Below, one piece after another: positions 33,945 to 42,206 of a DNA stretch of 64,000 nt. Source of the DNA: Streptomyces sp. CB02009 (GTDB lineage Bacteria > Actinomycetota > Actinomycetes > Streptomycetales > Streptomycetaceae); the NCBI RefSeq assembly GCF_001905825.1, contig NZ_LIVV01000002.1:500441-564440 (forward strand), read 5' to 3'. Position numbers and translations under genes: made by a program. Within the stretch, counting starts at the first letter, position 1. Each line of letters opens with the position of its first letter. The notes beneath the pieces were generated by a model. That model searched no databases and was not told the origin of the DNA. It was given only the letters and a program-made list of their open reading frames with translations.

Positions 33945-36072
33945 CGGAGGCGTTCTTCCGGGAGGCACCGCCCTCCGGCCCCGGCCCCGTCGCCGTCCGG
34001 CTCAGCCTGCCGGGCCACCACGCGACGGGGCCGAGGTCCCGTACGAGCGCGGGCACGAGCAGCGAGCGGACGACGAGGGTGTCGAGGAGGACGCCGAACG
34101 CCACGATGAAGGCGATCTGCACCAGGAAGGCGAGCGGGATGACGCCCAGCGCCGCGAATGTGGCGGCCAGCACCACACCGGCCGAGGTGATGACACCGCC
34201 GGTCGCGGTCAGTCCGCGCAGCACGCCCTCGCGGACCCCGTGCCGCAGCGACTCCTCCCGCACCCGGGACATCAGGAAGATGTTGTAGTCCACGCCGAGT
34301 GCGACCAGGAACACGAATCCGTAGAGCGGGACCGAGGAGTCCGTGCCGCTGAAGCCGAAGACGTGCTGGAAGACCAGGGCCGAGACCCCGAGGGTGGCGA
34401 AGAAGTTCAGGGCCACCGTGGCCACGAGCAGCAGCGGCATCAGGAGCGAGCGGAGGAGGACCACGAGGATGGCCAGGATGACGGCGAGCACCACCGGCAC
34501 GATCAGCATCCGGTCGCGCTCGGCGGTCCGCTGGGTGTCGTACCGCTGCGCCGTGTACCCGCCGACGAGGGCGTCCGCCCCCGGCACCGCGTGCACCGAC
34601 GTGCGGAGCCGGGCGACCGCCGCCGCGGCCGCGTCGCTGTCCGCGGCGTCGGTCAGCGTGACGTCGATCCGGACCCGTCCGTCGACGACCAGCGGGGCTC
34701 CGGCCCCGGGCCGGCCGGAGGCGGTGACGGCCGCGGCCGAGTCGACTCCCTCGACCGCCTCGGCCGCCGAGGTCACCCGGGCCGCCGCGGCCGCGTCGGC
34801 GATCACGATCGCCGGGTTGCCGGCCCCGCCGGGGAAGTGCCGGCCGAGCGCCTCCTGCGCGGCGACGGAAGGGGCGTCGTTGACGAAGATCTCGTCGAGC
34901 GGCACGCCCTTGGACTCCAGGAGCGGGGAGAAGGCGGCGCAGGCGAGCAGTCCGGCGAGCGTCGCCGCCCACACCTTGCGGGGAGCGCGGTCGACCAGCG
35001 AGGCCACGCGGCGCCAGATCCCGTGGCCGCCGCCCTCGGACTCGGACGGGCGGGGCTTGGAGGGCCAGTACGCGGCGCGGCCGAGCAGCACCAGGACGGC
35101 GGGCAGGAAGGTCAGCGTGCTCAGCACGGCGCAGACGATGCCGATGGCGCCCACCGGGCCCAGGGCCCGGTTGTTCGTCAGATCGCTGAACAGCAGGGCG
35201 AGCAGGGCGAGGGCCACGGTGGCCGCGCTGGCCGTGATGGGACCGGCGGACTGGCGCAGCGCCGCGCGCATGGCCGGGACGCGCTCGCCGTCACGGCGGG
35301 CGAGCTCCTCGCGGTAGCGGGCGGCGAGGAGCAGTGCGTAGTCGGTGGCGGCGCCGATGACCAGGATCGACAGGATGCCCTGGACCTGTCCGTCGACCCG
35401 GACGACGTCGTGGTCGGCGAGCACGTACACCACGGCGCAGGCCAGGGCGAGCGAGAGCACCGCGCCGACGATGATGATCAGGGGGAGCAGCACACTGCGG
35501 TACACGAGCAGCAGGATGAGCAGCACCGTGACCAGGGCGACCGCGAGCAGCAGCCCGTCGATGCCGGCGAAGGCGTCCGACAGATCGGCCTGTGTGGCGG
35601 CGGGGCCGGCGAGCCACACCGTCGTCCCGGGCACGGCCGAGGCCGCCCGGTCGATCTCCGCGAGGGTGGGGGCGAGCTCGTCGCCGAGATCGGGGCGGAG
35701 CTGGACGACTCCGCGCAGCGCCTCCCCGTCCTCGGAGGGAAGGGCCGGGCTCGGGGCGCCCACGACGCCCGGCTGCCCGGTGAGCGTGGCCAGCGCGCGC
35801 GTGGCCGCGGCGCGTGTCTCGGGACCGAGCGGCGCGCCGCCGGGCGAGGTCCAGACCACGAGCGCGGGGAGCGTCTCGTCCTGGCGGAAGGCCCGCTGGG
35901 CCTCGATCACCCGGGTGGACTCGGCGCTGCGGGGGAGGAAGGCGGCCTGGTCGTTGGTGGCGACCTCACCGAGCTTTCCCGCGTACGGACCGAGCCCGCC
36001 GCCGACGGCGAGCCAGAGGACGAGCAGGACGAGGGGCAGCAGACGTGCGGCCCATCGTGCGGGGCGTGGCAT
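33937..36072 (-). CDS. MMPL/RND family transporter
   Basis: A 711-aa MMPL protein with the two-fold RND layout: helix 1 at RLLPLVLLVLWLAVGG, an extracytoplasmic loop to about 180, a five-helix block, a second loop and a second block with GVDYNIFLMSRVREE, the proton-relay GxDYxxxL motif (its first-half counterpart is ATDYALLLAARYREE). MMPL proteins export lipids, siderophores or drugs; cargo is unknown. ATG at 36072 has GGAG 5 nt upstream; a GTG at 36102 is an alternative. A MarR gene lies upstream in the same direction. Confidence 0.87.
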   Translation of the reverse strand: MPRPARWAARLLPLVLLVLWLAVGGGLGPYAGKLGEVATNDQAAFLPRSAESTRVIEAQRAFRQDETLPALVVWTSPGGAPLGPETRAAATRALATLTGQPGVVGAPSPALPSEDGEALRGVVQLRPDLGDELAPTLAEIDRAASAVPGTTVWLAGPAATQADLSDAFAGIDGLLLAVALVTVLLILLLVYRSVLLPLIIIVGAVLSLALACAVVYVLADHDVVRVDGQVQGILSILVIGAATDYALLLAARYREELARRDGERVPAMRAALRQSAGPITASAATVALALLALLFSDLTNNRALGPVGAIGIVCAVLSTLTFLPAVLVLLGRAAYWPSKPRPSESEGGGHGIWRRVASLVDRAPRKVWAATLAGLLACAAFSPLLESKGVPLDEIFVNDAPSVAAQEALGRHFPGGAGNPAIVIADAAAAARVTSAAEAVEGVDSAAAVTASGRPGAGAPLVVDGRVRIDVTLTDAADSDAAAAAVARLRTSVHAVPGADALVGGYTAQRYDTQRTAERDRMLIVPVVLAVILAILVVLLRSLLMPLLLVATVALNFFATLGVSALVFQHVFGFSGTDSSVPLYGFVFLVALGVDYNIFLMSRVREESLRHGVREGVLRGLTATGGVITSAGVVLAATFAALGVIPLAFLVQIAFIVAFGVLLDTLVVRSLLVPALVRDLGPVAWWPGRLSRTATGPGPEGGASRKNASAT

Positions 36073-36112
36073 GCGGACTCCAGGGAAGGGGTCTCTCGAC
36101 ACGGACGAAGTC

Positions 36113-36143
36113 TCTCAAGGAGAAAGAATCTCAATGATTGAGA
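36113..36143 (-). promoter_or_regulatory. MarR-type operator before the MMPL gene
   Basis: A perfect inverted repeat TCTCAA-tga-TTGAGA (36129-36143), with another TCTCAA half site at 36113 and a further AGATTGAA just beyond, in an AT-rich island 40-70 bp upstream of the MMPL start. This fits a dimeric winged-helix MarR repressor. Confidence 0.5.
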
Positions 36144-36254
36144 GAGATTGAAGCACGGAGAGGGCGAGCGAGGGTGCAGGGGGTGCCGGGGGCTCGCCGG
36201 AGGGAGACATCGGCGGTGCGCGACCGGCGGGCGTCGCACGGCCCCGGAGCCGGG

Positions 36255-36749
36255 TCAGCGACGCGGGACGGTCAGATCGCCGAGCTCCTCGTTCAACGCC
36301 TCCAGGAAGCGCACGGCCACGGCCAGCTCCTCCGCGTCGAACCGCAGCCGGGCCCGCTCCGCCGCCTGCGCCAACGGCATGAAGTAGCTGCGCGCGGCGG
36401 CCCTCGCCCCCTCCACGTAGTGCACATGGACGACCCTGCGGTCGGCGCTCTCCCGGGAGCGCCGGATGTGCCCGGCCCGTTCGAGCCGGTCGAGGCAGGC
36501 GGTGACCGCACCCGAGGTCAACCCCAGGTGCTCCCTCAGCCGACCCGGGGTCAGCGGCTCCGGACTGTCCAGTACGACGGAGAGCGCCTGCACGTCCGTG
36601 GGATGCAGTCCCTGCGCGAGCGCGAAACCATGGACCAGTCGGTTGATCTCGCCGTTCGTCCGCCGCAGCGCGCGGGCGAAGCTCTGCGCGTCACCCGGCA
36701 CGCGCCGGGGCGCGGTCCCACCGGTCTCGGGTTCCTCTGTACTGGCCAC
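36255..36749 (-). CDS. MarR family transcriptional regulator
   Basis: A 164-aa winged-helix regulator. The HTH is LTPGRLREHLGLTSGAVTACLDRLERAGHIRR and the wing SADRRVVHVHY; dimerisation helices lie at both ends. MarR repressors respond to small ligands and often control adjacent exporters. It lies upstream of the MMPL gene on the same strand, with a palindrome in the gap, so it is the probable repressor of that gene. It is divergent from the SDR/DUF2867 gene. Confidence 0.85.
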   Translation of the reverse strand: MASTEEPETGGTAPRRVPGDAQSFARALRRTNGEINRLVHGFALAQGLHPTDVQALSVVLDSPEPLTPGRLREHLGLTSGAVTACLDRLERAGHIRRSRESADRRVVHVHYVEGARAAARSYFMPLAQAAERARLRFDAEELAVAVRFLEALNEELGDLTVPRR

Positions 36750-36882
36750 ACGATCAGCCTATAGAAACCGGCCGCTGCATCCACGGCGGCCGCCCCTCCG
36801 GAAGTGAACCGGAGGAAGCCGGACCCCCGACCGGCGGGGGAGCGCGGCGGACACCACTCCTCCAGCGGAACGGAGCAGATCC

Positions 36883-38679
36883 ATGAGCGACGCGTCAGGG
36901 CAGGAGGCCCCGGCACCGCTGTGCCTGGTCACCGGCGCCAGCGGCTACATCGGCGGCCGCCTCGTCCCGGACCTCCTGGAGGCCGGCTTCCGGGTGCGGT
37001 GCCTGGCCCGCACCCCCGCGAAACTGCGCGACCACCCCTGGGCCGGGGAGGTGGAGATCGTCCGGGGCGACGTCACCGACGCCGAGAGCCTCGCTCCCGC
37101 CTTCCGCGACGTCGACGTCGCGTACTACCTGGTGCACGCCCTGGGCGCCGGGCAGGGCTTCGAGCGGACCGACCGCACCGCGGCCGAGAACTTCGCCCGG
37201 GAGGCCCGCGCCGCCGGCGTCGGACGCCTCGTCTACCTCGGCGGCCTCACCCCCCGCGACGTGCCCGACGAAGAGCTCTCGCCGCACCTGCGGTCCCGGG
37301 CCGAGGTGGGCCGCATCCTCCTGGAGTCCGGGGTCCCCACCACGGTGCTCCGCGCCGCCGTCATCATCGGCTCCGGCTCGGCCTCGTTCGAGATGCTCCG
37401 CTACCTCACCGAACGCCTGCCCGTGATGGTCACCCCGAGCTGGGTCCGCACCCGGATCCAGCCGATCGCCGTCCGGGACGTCCTGCGCTACCTGGTCGGC
37501 AGCGCGCGGATGCCCGCCGAGGTCAGCCGGGCCTTCGACATCGGCGGCCCGGACATCCTCACGTACCTCGGGATGATGCGCCGCTACGCCGAGGTCGCCG
37601 GACTGCCCCGGCGGCTCATCTTCCCGGTGCCGGTCCTGACCCCCCGGCTGTCCAGCCACTGGATCGGCCTCGTCACCCCGGTGCCCCGGTCCATCGCCCG
37701 CCCGCTGGCCGAGTCGCTCCGCTACGAGGTCGTCTGCGGCGAGCACGACATCGCCGACTTCGTGCCGGACCCGCCCGACGCCCCCCTCCCCTTCGAACGG
37801 GCCCTCGCCCTCGCCCTCCAGCGGGTCCGCGAGGCGAGGACGACCACCCGCTGGTCCTCCGCGTCGGTGCCCGGCGCGCCCAGCGACCCCCTGCCCACCG
37901 ACCCCGACTGGGCGGGCGGCAGCCTCTACACCGACGAGCGAGACCTCACCGTCGGCGCGTCACCGCAGGCACTGTGGAAGGTCGTCGAGGGCGTCGGCGG
38001 CGAGAACGGCTGGTACTCCTTCCCGCTGGCCTGGGCCGTCCGCGGCTGGCTCGACCGGCTCGTCGGAGGCGTCGGTCTGCGCCGCGGCCGGCGCGACGCC
38101 CTGCACCTGAGGGCCGGCGACTCGCTGGACTTCTGGCGGGTGGAGGAGATCGAACGGGGCCGGCTGCTGCGGCTGCGCGCCGAGATGAGGCTCCCCGGCC
38201 TGGCCTGGCTGGAGATGTACGCCGAGCGCGACGAGGACGGGGAGACCCGCTACCGGCAGCGGGCCCTGTTCCACCCCCACGGCCTCGCCGGGCACGCCTA
38301 CTGGTGGAGCGTCGCGCCGTTCCACGCCGTGGTCTTCGGCGGCATGGCCCGCAACATCGCGCTGACGGCGGAGGCGAGCGAGGCGAACGAGGCGGGCAAG
38401 GCGAAAGAGGCGAAAGTGGCGGGCGAGGCGGACGGGACCGCGGGCCCGCCGCCGAAGTCCGGCGCGTCGCCCGCGTCCGGCGCGTCGCCGGGGTCCGAGG
38501 CGTCACCCGCGTCCGGCGCGTCCGAGGCGTCAGCCGCGTCCGGCCCGTCACCCGGCTCGTCGTCCCCCTCCGGGTCGTCCCCCTCCGGGTCGTCCCCCTC
38601 CGGGTCGTCCCCCCGGACCGGCTCCACGTCCGCGTCGACCCGGGCACCCGCATCCGGCTCGCCCCCACGGGGCGAATGA
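36883..38679 (+). CDS. NAD(P)-binding SDR with C-terminal DUF2867
   Basis: A 598-aa two-domain protein. Residues 12-330 are an atypical/extended SDR: LVTGASGYIGGRLVPDL and VYLGGLTPRD. Residues 345-495 are DUF2867: RDLTVGASPQALWKVVEGVGGENGWYSFPLAWAVRG, a polyketide-cyclase-like fold. The last about 100 residues are Ala/Glu/Lys-rich and then Ser/Gly/Pro repeats. This family often accompanies photolyase genes, and here phr follows 86 bp downstream, so it may be part of the light response. The enzymatic substrate is unknown. A GGAGCAG purine run precedes the ATG at 36883. Confidence 0.83.
   Translation: MSDASGQEAPAPLCLVTGASGYIGGRLVPDLLEAGFRVRCLARTPAKLRDHPWAGEVEIVRGDVTDAESLAPAFRDVDVAYYLVHALGAGQGFERTDRTAAENFAREARAAGVGRLVYLGGLTPRDVPDEELSPHLRSRAEVGRILLESGVPTTVLRAAVIIGSGSASFEMLRYLTERLPVMVTPSWVRTRIQPIAVRDVLRYLVGSARMPAEVSRAFDIGGPDILTYLGMMRRYAEVAGLPRRLIFPVPVLTPRLSSHWIGLVTPVPRSIARPLAESLRYEVVCGEHDIADFVPDPPDAPLPFERALALALQRVREARTTTRWSSASVPGAPSDPLPTDPDWAGGSLYTDERDLTVGASPQALWKVVEGVGGENGWYSFPLAWAVRGWLDRLVGGVGLRRGRRDALHLRAGDSLDFWRVEEIERGRLLRLRAEMRLPGLAWLEMYAERDEDGETRYRQRALFHPHGLAGHAYWWSVAPFHAVVFGGMARNIALTAEASEANEAGKAKEAKVAGEADGTAGPPPKSGASPASGASPGSEASPASGASEASAASGPSPGSSSPSGSSPSGSSPSGSSPRTGSTSASTRAPASGSPPRGE
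38551..38625 (+). repeat. 15-bp coding repeat in the SDR/DUF2867 tail
   Basis: Copies of tcgtccccctccggg encode SSPSG in tandem, preceded by looser gcgtcgcccgcgtccgg repeats from about 38460. They produce a disordered Ser/Gly/Pro tail. Confidence 0.75.
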
Positions 38680-38765
38680 CCTCCGCACGCGTCACATCAG
38701 TACAGCGACCCACCGGGCCGGCACCTCGCCGGGCCGGCCGGTCACCCCATGCCAGGAGCGGTGCC

Positions 38766-40139
38766 ATGAACGTCTCGGTCGTCCTCTTCACCTCGGACCT
38801 CCGCGTCCACGACCATCCGCCGCTGCGCGCCGCGCTGGGCCGGGAGAACCAGGTCGTCCCCCTGTTCGTACGGGACCCGGCCGTGGCCCGCGCGGGCCAC
38901 GGGGCGCCGAACCGGGACGCGTTCCTCGCGGACTGCCTCGCCGCCCTCGACACCGGACTGCGCGAGCGCGGCGGCCGGCTCGTGGTGCGCTCGGGCGACC
39001 CCGTCGCCGAGGTGTGCGCGGTCGCCCGCGAGGCCGGGGCCGACGACGTCCACATGGCGGCCGGGCTCAGCGGGTTCGCCCGGCACCGTGAGGACAGGCT
39101 CCGCCACGCCCTTGAGGCGGACGGGCGGCGCCTGCACGTGCACGACGCCGTCGTCACCGCCCTGCCCGCCGGCGCCGTGACACCGGACGGATCCGACCAC
39201 TACGCCGTCTTCACGCCCTACTTCCGCCGCTGGTCGCGCGAACGGCTGCGCGAGCCGATCGCGGCCCCGCGAGTGGTCCGGACGCCCCCGGACATCCGCT
39301 CCGAGGACCTTCCGGCCCGCGCGGACGTCCCCGCCACCTCCGAGGGTCTCGCCGGCGGCGGTGAGGAGGAGGGCCGGAAGCGGCTCGCCGCCTGGCTGGC
39401 ACGGGGCGTCGACGCGTACGAGGAAGGCCACGACGACCTCGCGGGCGACGCGACGTCCCGCCTCTCGCCGTACCTCCACTTCGGCGCCGTCTCGGCGACC
39501 GAGGCCGTCCACCGGGCCAGGTCGCGCGGCGGGGCGGGCGCCGAGGCGTTCGTACGCCAGCTCTGCTGGCGCGACTTCCACCACCAGGTCCTCGCCGCAC
39601 GCCCCGACGCCGCCGCGGACGACTACCGCACCCATCACGACCGCTGGCGCCGCGGAAAGGAGGCGGACGCCGACCTCCGGGCCTGGCGCGAGGGCCGGAC
39701 CGGCTACCCCGTCGTCGACGCCGCGATGCGGCAACTCGCCCACGAGGGCTGGATGCACAACCGGGGGCGGCTGCTCACCGCCTCCTTCCTGACCAAGACC
39801 CTGTACATCGACTGGCGCGAGGGAGCGCGGCACTTCCTGGACCTGCTGGTCGACGGCGACGTCGCCAACAACCAGCTCAACTGGCAGTGGATGGCCGGCA
39901 CGGGCACCGACAGCCGCCCCAACCGGGTGCTCAACCCGGTGATCCAGGGAAAGCGGTACGACCCGGACGGCGCGTACGTACGGCGATGGGTACCGGAACT
40001 CGCCGGGATCGACGGCCCCGCGGTCCACGAGCCGTGGAAGCTGCCCGGGCTCGAACGGGCCCGGTACGACTACCCGGACCCCGTGGTCGACCTCGCCGAC
40101 GGCCTCGCCCGCTTCCGGAGCGCCCGCGGCAAGGACTAG
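38766..40139 (+). CDS. phr: Class I CPD photolyase / cryptochrome
   Basis: A 457-aa photolyase. The N-terminal photoantenna domain begins VSVVLFTSDLRVHDHPPL; the FAD domain carries SRLSPYLHFGAVSATEA, QLCWRDFHHQVL, GYPVVDAAMRQLAHEGWMHNRGRLLTASFLTK and DGDVANNQLNWQWMAGTGTD near residue 363, including the Asp/Asn residues that contact the flavin and electron-transfer Trp. It repairs cyclobutane pyrimidine dimers with blue light. It lies between the SDR/DUF2867 gene and litR. In S. coelicolor the homologous phr is light-induced through LitR/LitS. Confidence 0.92.
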   Translation: MNVSVVLFTSDLRVHDHPPLRAALGRENQVVPLFVRDPAVARAGHGAPNRDAFLADCLAALDTGLRERGGRLVVRSGDPVAEVCAVAREAGADDVHMAAGLSGFARHREDRLRHALEADGRRLHVHDAVVTALPAGAVTPDGSDHYAVFTPYFRRWSRERLREPIAAPRVVRTPPDIRSEDLPARADVPATSEGLAGGGEEEGRKRLAAWLARGVDAYEEGHDDLAGDATSRLSPYLHFGAVSATEAVHRARSRGGAGAEAFVRQLCWRDFHHQVLAARPDAAADDYRTHHDRWRRGKEADADLRAWREGRTGYPVVDAAMRQLAHEGWMHNRGRLLTASFLTKTLYIDWREGARHFLDLLVDGDVANNQLNWQWMAGTGTDSRPNRVLNPVIQGKRYDPDGAYVRRWVPELAGIDGPAVHEPWKLPGLERARYDYPDPVVDLADGLARFRSARGKD

Positions 40140-40235
40140 GGGTGTCTTGCCGATCAGGCCCGTCCGGCCCGGGTTTGACGGGAGCTCCGGGCCCGCACCG
40201 GACGGGAACTCCGGGCCCTGGCCGAACGGTTCCGC

Positions 40236-41225
40236 TCAGGAGCCTCCCGGGACGGCGGCCGCCCCCTCGCCGTCCCGTGCGGCGACGCACAGACCGCGCA
40301 GCAGGGACAGGGCCTCCCGCAGACCCGTGGGGCGCAGCATGCCGGGCCCGGGCGTCCGGCCCGCCCAGCCGGGACCCGTGAGGAGGACCGCCGTCCGGGA
40401 CCGGGCGCCCCTGACGCCCCACGAGGTGTCGGCGACATGGCGCGCCAGGGGGTGGTCCGCCGTCGAGCGCGCCTGGGCCCAGAGCACCACCGCGGCAGGA
40501 CCCGTCCTCCGTACCGCCTGGGCGAGTGCCTCCGGCGGTACGGCCGCCCCGAACATCAGGGTGGGGACCCCGAGTTCGGCCAGCCCCGCGGCGAGCGCCT
40601 CCAGGGGCAGGGTGTGCTGCTCCTGCGGCACGCAGGCGAGCAGGGCCGGGGGAGTACCCGTCTCCGAGGCCCTGGCACGGCCCGCCGCGCCGACCCGGCG
40701 CAGCGCCGTCGACACGTGCCATGACAGCAGGTGCTCCACCTCGACGTAACGGTCCTCCGAGGTCTCCCACTTGCGGCCCACGGCGTGCAGGGCCGGCGCC
40801 AGCACCTCCTCCCAGGCGGTGACCAGGCCGTACCGCGCGATCGCGGACTCCAGCAGCGCGTCCATGGCCTCCGAGTCCAGCCGGACGGCCGCGCGGCCCA
40901 GGCCCCGCAGCTCCCGCCGGACGTCGTCCAGGGCCGCTCCGCGGGCGGCGGGCGGGGCGGGCACCTCGTCGGCGGCGGGCACGGCGGGCCCGGCTCCGGC
41001 CCGGGCGGACCGGGCCGCCTCCGCCGGAGGGACTCCGGCGGCGGTCAGCCGGCACATCTCCTGGAGGACCGCGATGTCGTGCGGGCCCCACCGTCGGTGC
41101 CGGCCGCTCTCATGGGCGGCGGGGCCGATGCCGTAGCGCCGATCCCAGGAGCGCAGGGTGGTGGGCGCCACTCCCAGGCGGCGCGCGACCGCGCCGCTGG
41201 TGAGACCCGGTGAGGGTTCCGTCAT
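40236..41225 (-). CDS. litR: B12-dependent MerR-type photoreceptor regulator LitR
   Basis: A 329-aa LitR/CarH-type repressor. The MerR DNA-binding domain is TSGAVARRLGVAPTTLRSWDRRYGIGP (residues 9-35). The helical cap bears W153 and E164-H165 in RKWETSEDRYVEVEHLL, matching the adenosylcobalamin-capping W...EH of CarH. The Rossmann-like B12 domain carries EQHTLP at 202-207 (H204 as lower ligand; the usual Gly is Pro). In the dark AdoCbl-bound tetramers repress; light breaks the Co-C bond and releases DNA. It is divergent from litS, 134 bp apart. Confidence 0.88.
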   Translation of the reverse strand: MTEPSPGLTSGAVARRLGVAPTTLRSWDRRYGIGPAAHESGRHRRWGPHDIAVLQEMCRLTAAGVPPAEAARSARAGAGPAVPAADEVPAPPAARGAALDDVRRELRGLGRAAVRLDSEAMDALLESAIARYGLVTAWEEVLAPALHAVGRKWETSEDRYVEVEHLLSWHVSTALRRVGAAGRARASETGTPPALLACVPQEQHTLPLEALAAGLAELGVPTLMFGAAVPPEALAQAVRRTGPAAVVLWAQARSTADHPLARHVADTSWGVRGARSRTAVLLTGPGWAGRTPGPGMLRPTGLREALSLLRGLCVAARDGEGAAAVPGGS

Positions 41226-41359
41226 AGGTCCACGATACGACGCACAACCGTTGCGAATGGTGCGGCTGCCGTGCCGGGACGGAGCCTTTGGGGGTGCCCC
41301 GCGAGGGGACCACGCCCGCCGACCGGACTCCGCCGGTCCCGGCCAGAGGAGCAGTCGCC

Positions 41360-41995
41360 ATGACCGCACTGAGCGTCGAAGCCCGGCCCCCGCTCCCGAG
41401 CGAGCCGCGGCCCCTGTCCGACCGAGAGGTCGCCGACGGGTTCGTACGCGGCGACGAGCACTGTCTGGCCGTCGCCCACGCCCGGTGGCACGGCCTCGTC
41501 CACGCCCTCGCCGCCCGCACCCTCGGCGACGCCAGGGAGGCGGAGGACGTCGGCCAGCAGGTCTTCCTCGCGGCCTGGCGGGGCCGGGCCGGCTACCGGC
41601 CGGAGCGCGGTCCGTTCCCCGGCTGGCTGGTCGGCATCACCCGCCGGAAGATCGCCGACGCCCTTGCGGCGCGCACCCGGCGCCGGGATCTGGTGGTCGC
41701 GGTGGGCGAGCGGCTGTCCCCCGACGGCCTGTCCGCCCCGGACCCCGACCGGGTCCTCGAACGGATCGTGGTCACCGGCGAGCTGGCGAAGCTGCCCGCC
41801 GCGCAGCGCGAGGTGCTCGCCATGGCCTTCTACGGCGACCTCACCCAGGTCCAGATCGCCGAGCGCACGGGAATGCCGCTCGGCACCGTGAAGAGCCATG
41901 CGCGCCGCGGCCTCGACCGGATGCGCCGCTCCCTGAACGAGGCGCCGGGCGGACGCGCGGCCACGGCCGCCCAGGCCACCGCCGGCGCGGCGTGA
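41360..41995 (+). CDS. litS: ECF sigma factor LitS
   Basis: A 211-aa ECF sigma factor. Region 2: CLAVAHARWHGLVHALAARTLGDAREAEDVGQQVFLAAWRG; region 4: LAKLPAAQREVLAMAFYGDLTQVQIAERTGMPLGTVKSHARRGLDRM. Its placement divergent from litR is the arrangement of S. coelicolor, where LitS drives carotenoid and photolyase genes in the light. No anti-sigma gene follows; control would be through LitR at the promoter. The ATG has GAGGAG 7 nt upstream. Confidence 0.87.
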   Translation: MTALSVEARPPLPSEPRPLSDREVADGFVRGDEHCLAVAHARWHGLVHALAARTLGDAREAEDVGQQVFLAAWRGRAGYRPERGPFPGWLVGITRRKIADALAARTRRRDLVVAVGERLSPDGLSAPDPDRVLERIVVTGELAKLPAAQREVLAMAFYGDLTQVQIAERTGMPLGTVKSHARRGLDRMRRSLNEAPGGRAATAAQATAGAA

Positions 41996-42000
41996 CCCGT

Positions 42001-42150
42001 CCGGGGGCCCAGCCGCCGGGCTGCCGTGCTCCCGCGCCGCCGGGCTGCCGGGCTGCCGGGCCCCGCGCCGTCGGGCCTCCGCGCTGCCGGGCCCCGCGCC
42101 GCCGGGCCTCCGCGCTGCCGGGTTGCCGTGCCCCCACGCGCCGCCGGGCC
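42001..42150. repeat. Degenerate GC-rich repeats after litS
   Basis: Repeated gccgggctgccg and gggccccgcgccg units of 9-25 bp fill the gap between litS and the molybdoenzyme gene. No gene is seen in it. Confidence 0.7.
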
Positions 42151-42206
42151 CCGGCGCTGTCCACCGTCCAGGTGAATCGGCACATCCTGAGCTCTGCTCC
42201 TGCCGA

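Noticed and set aside
42001..42150. GC-rich repeats after litS considered as a CRISPR-like or mobile-element end
   Set aside because: Unit lengths vary, there are no spacers, no terminal inverted repeats and no transposase or cas gene.
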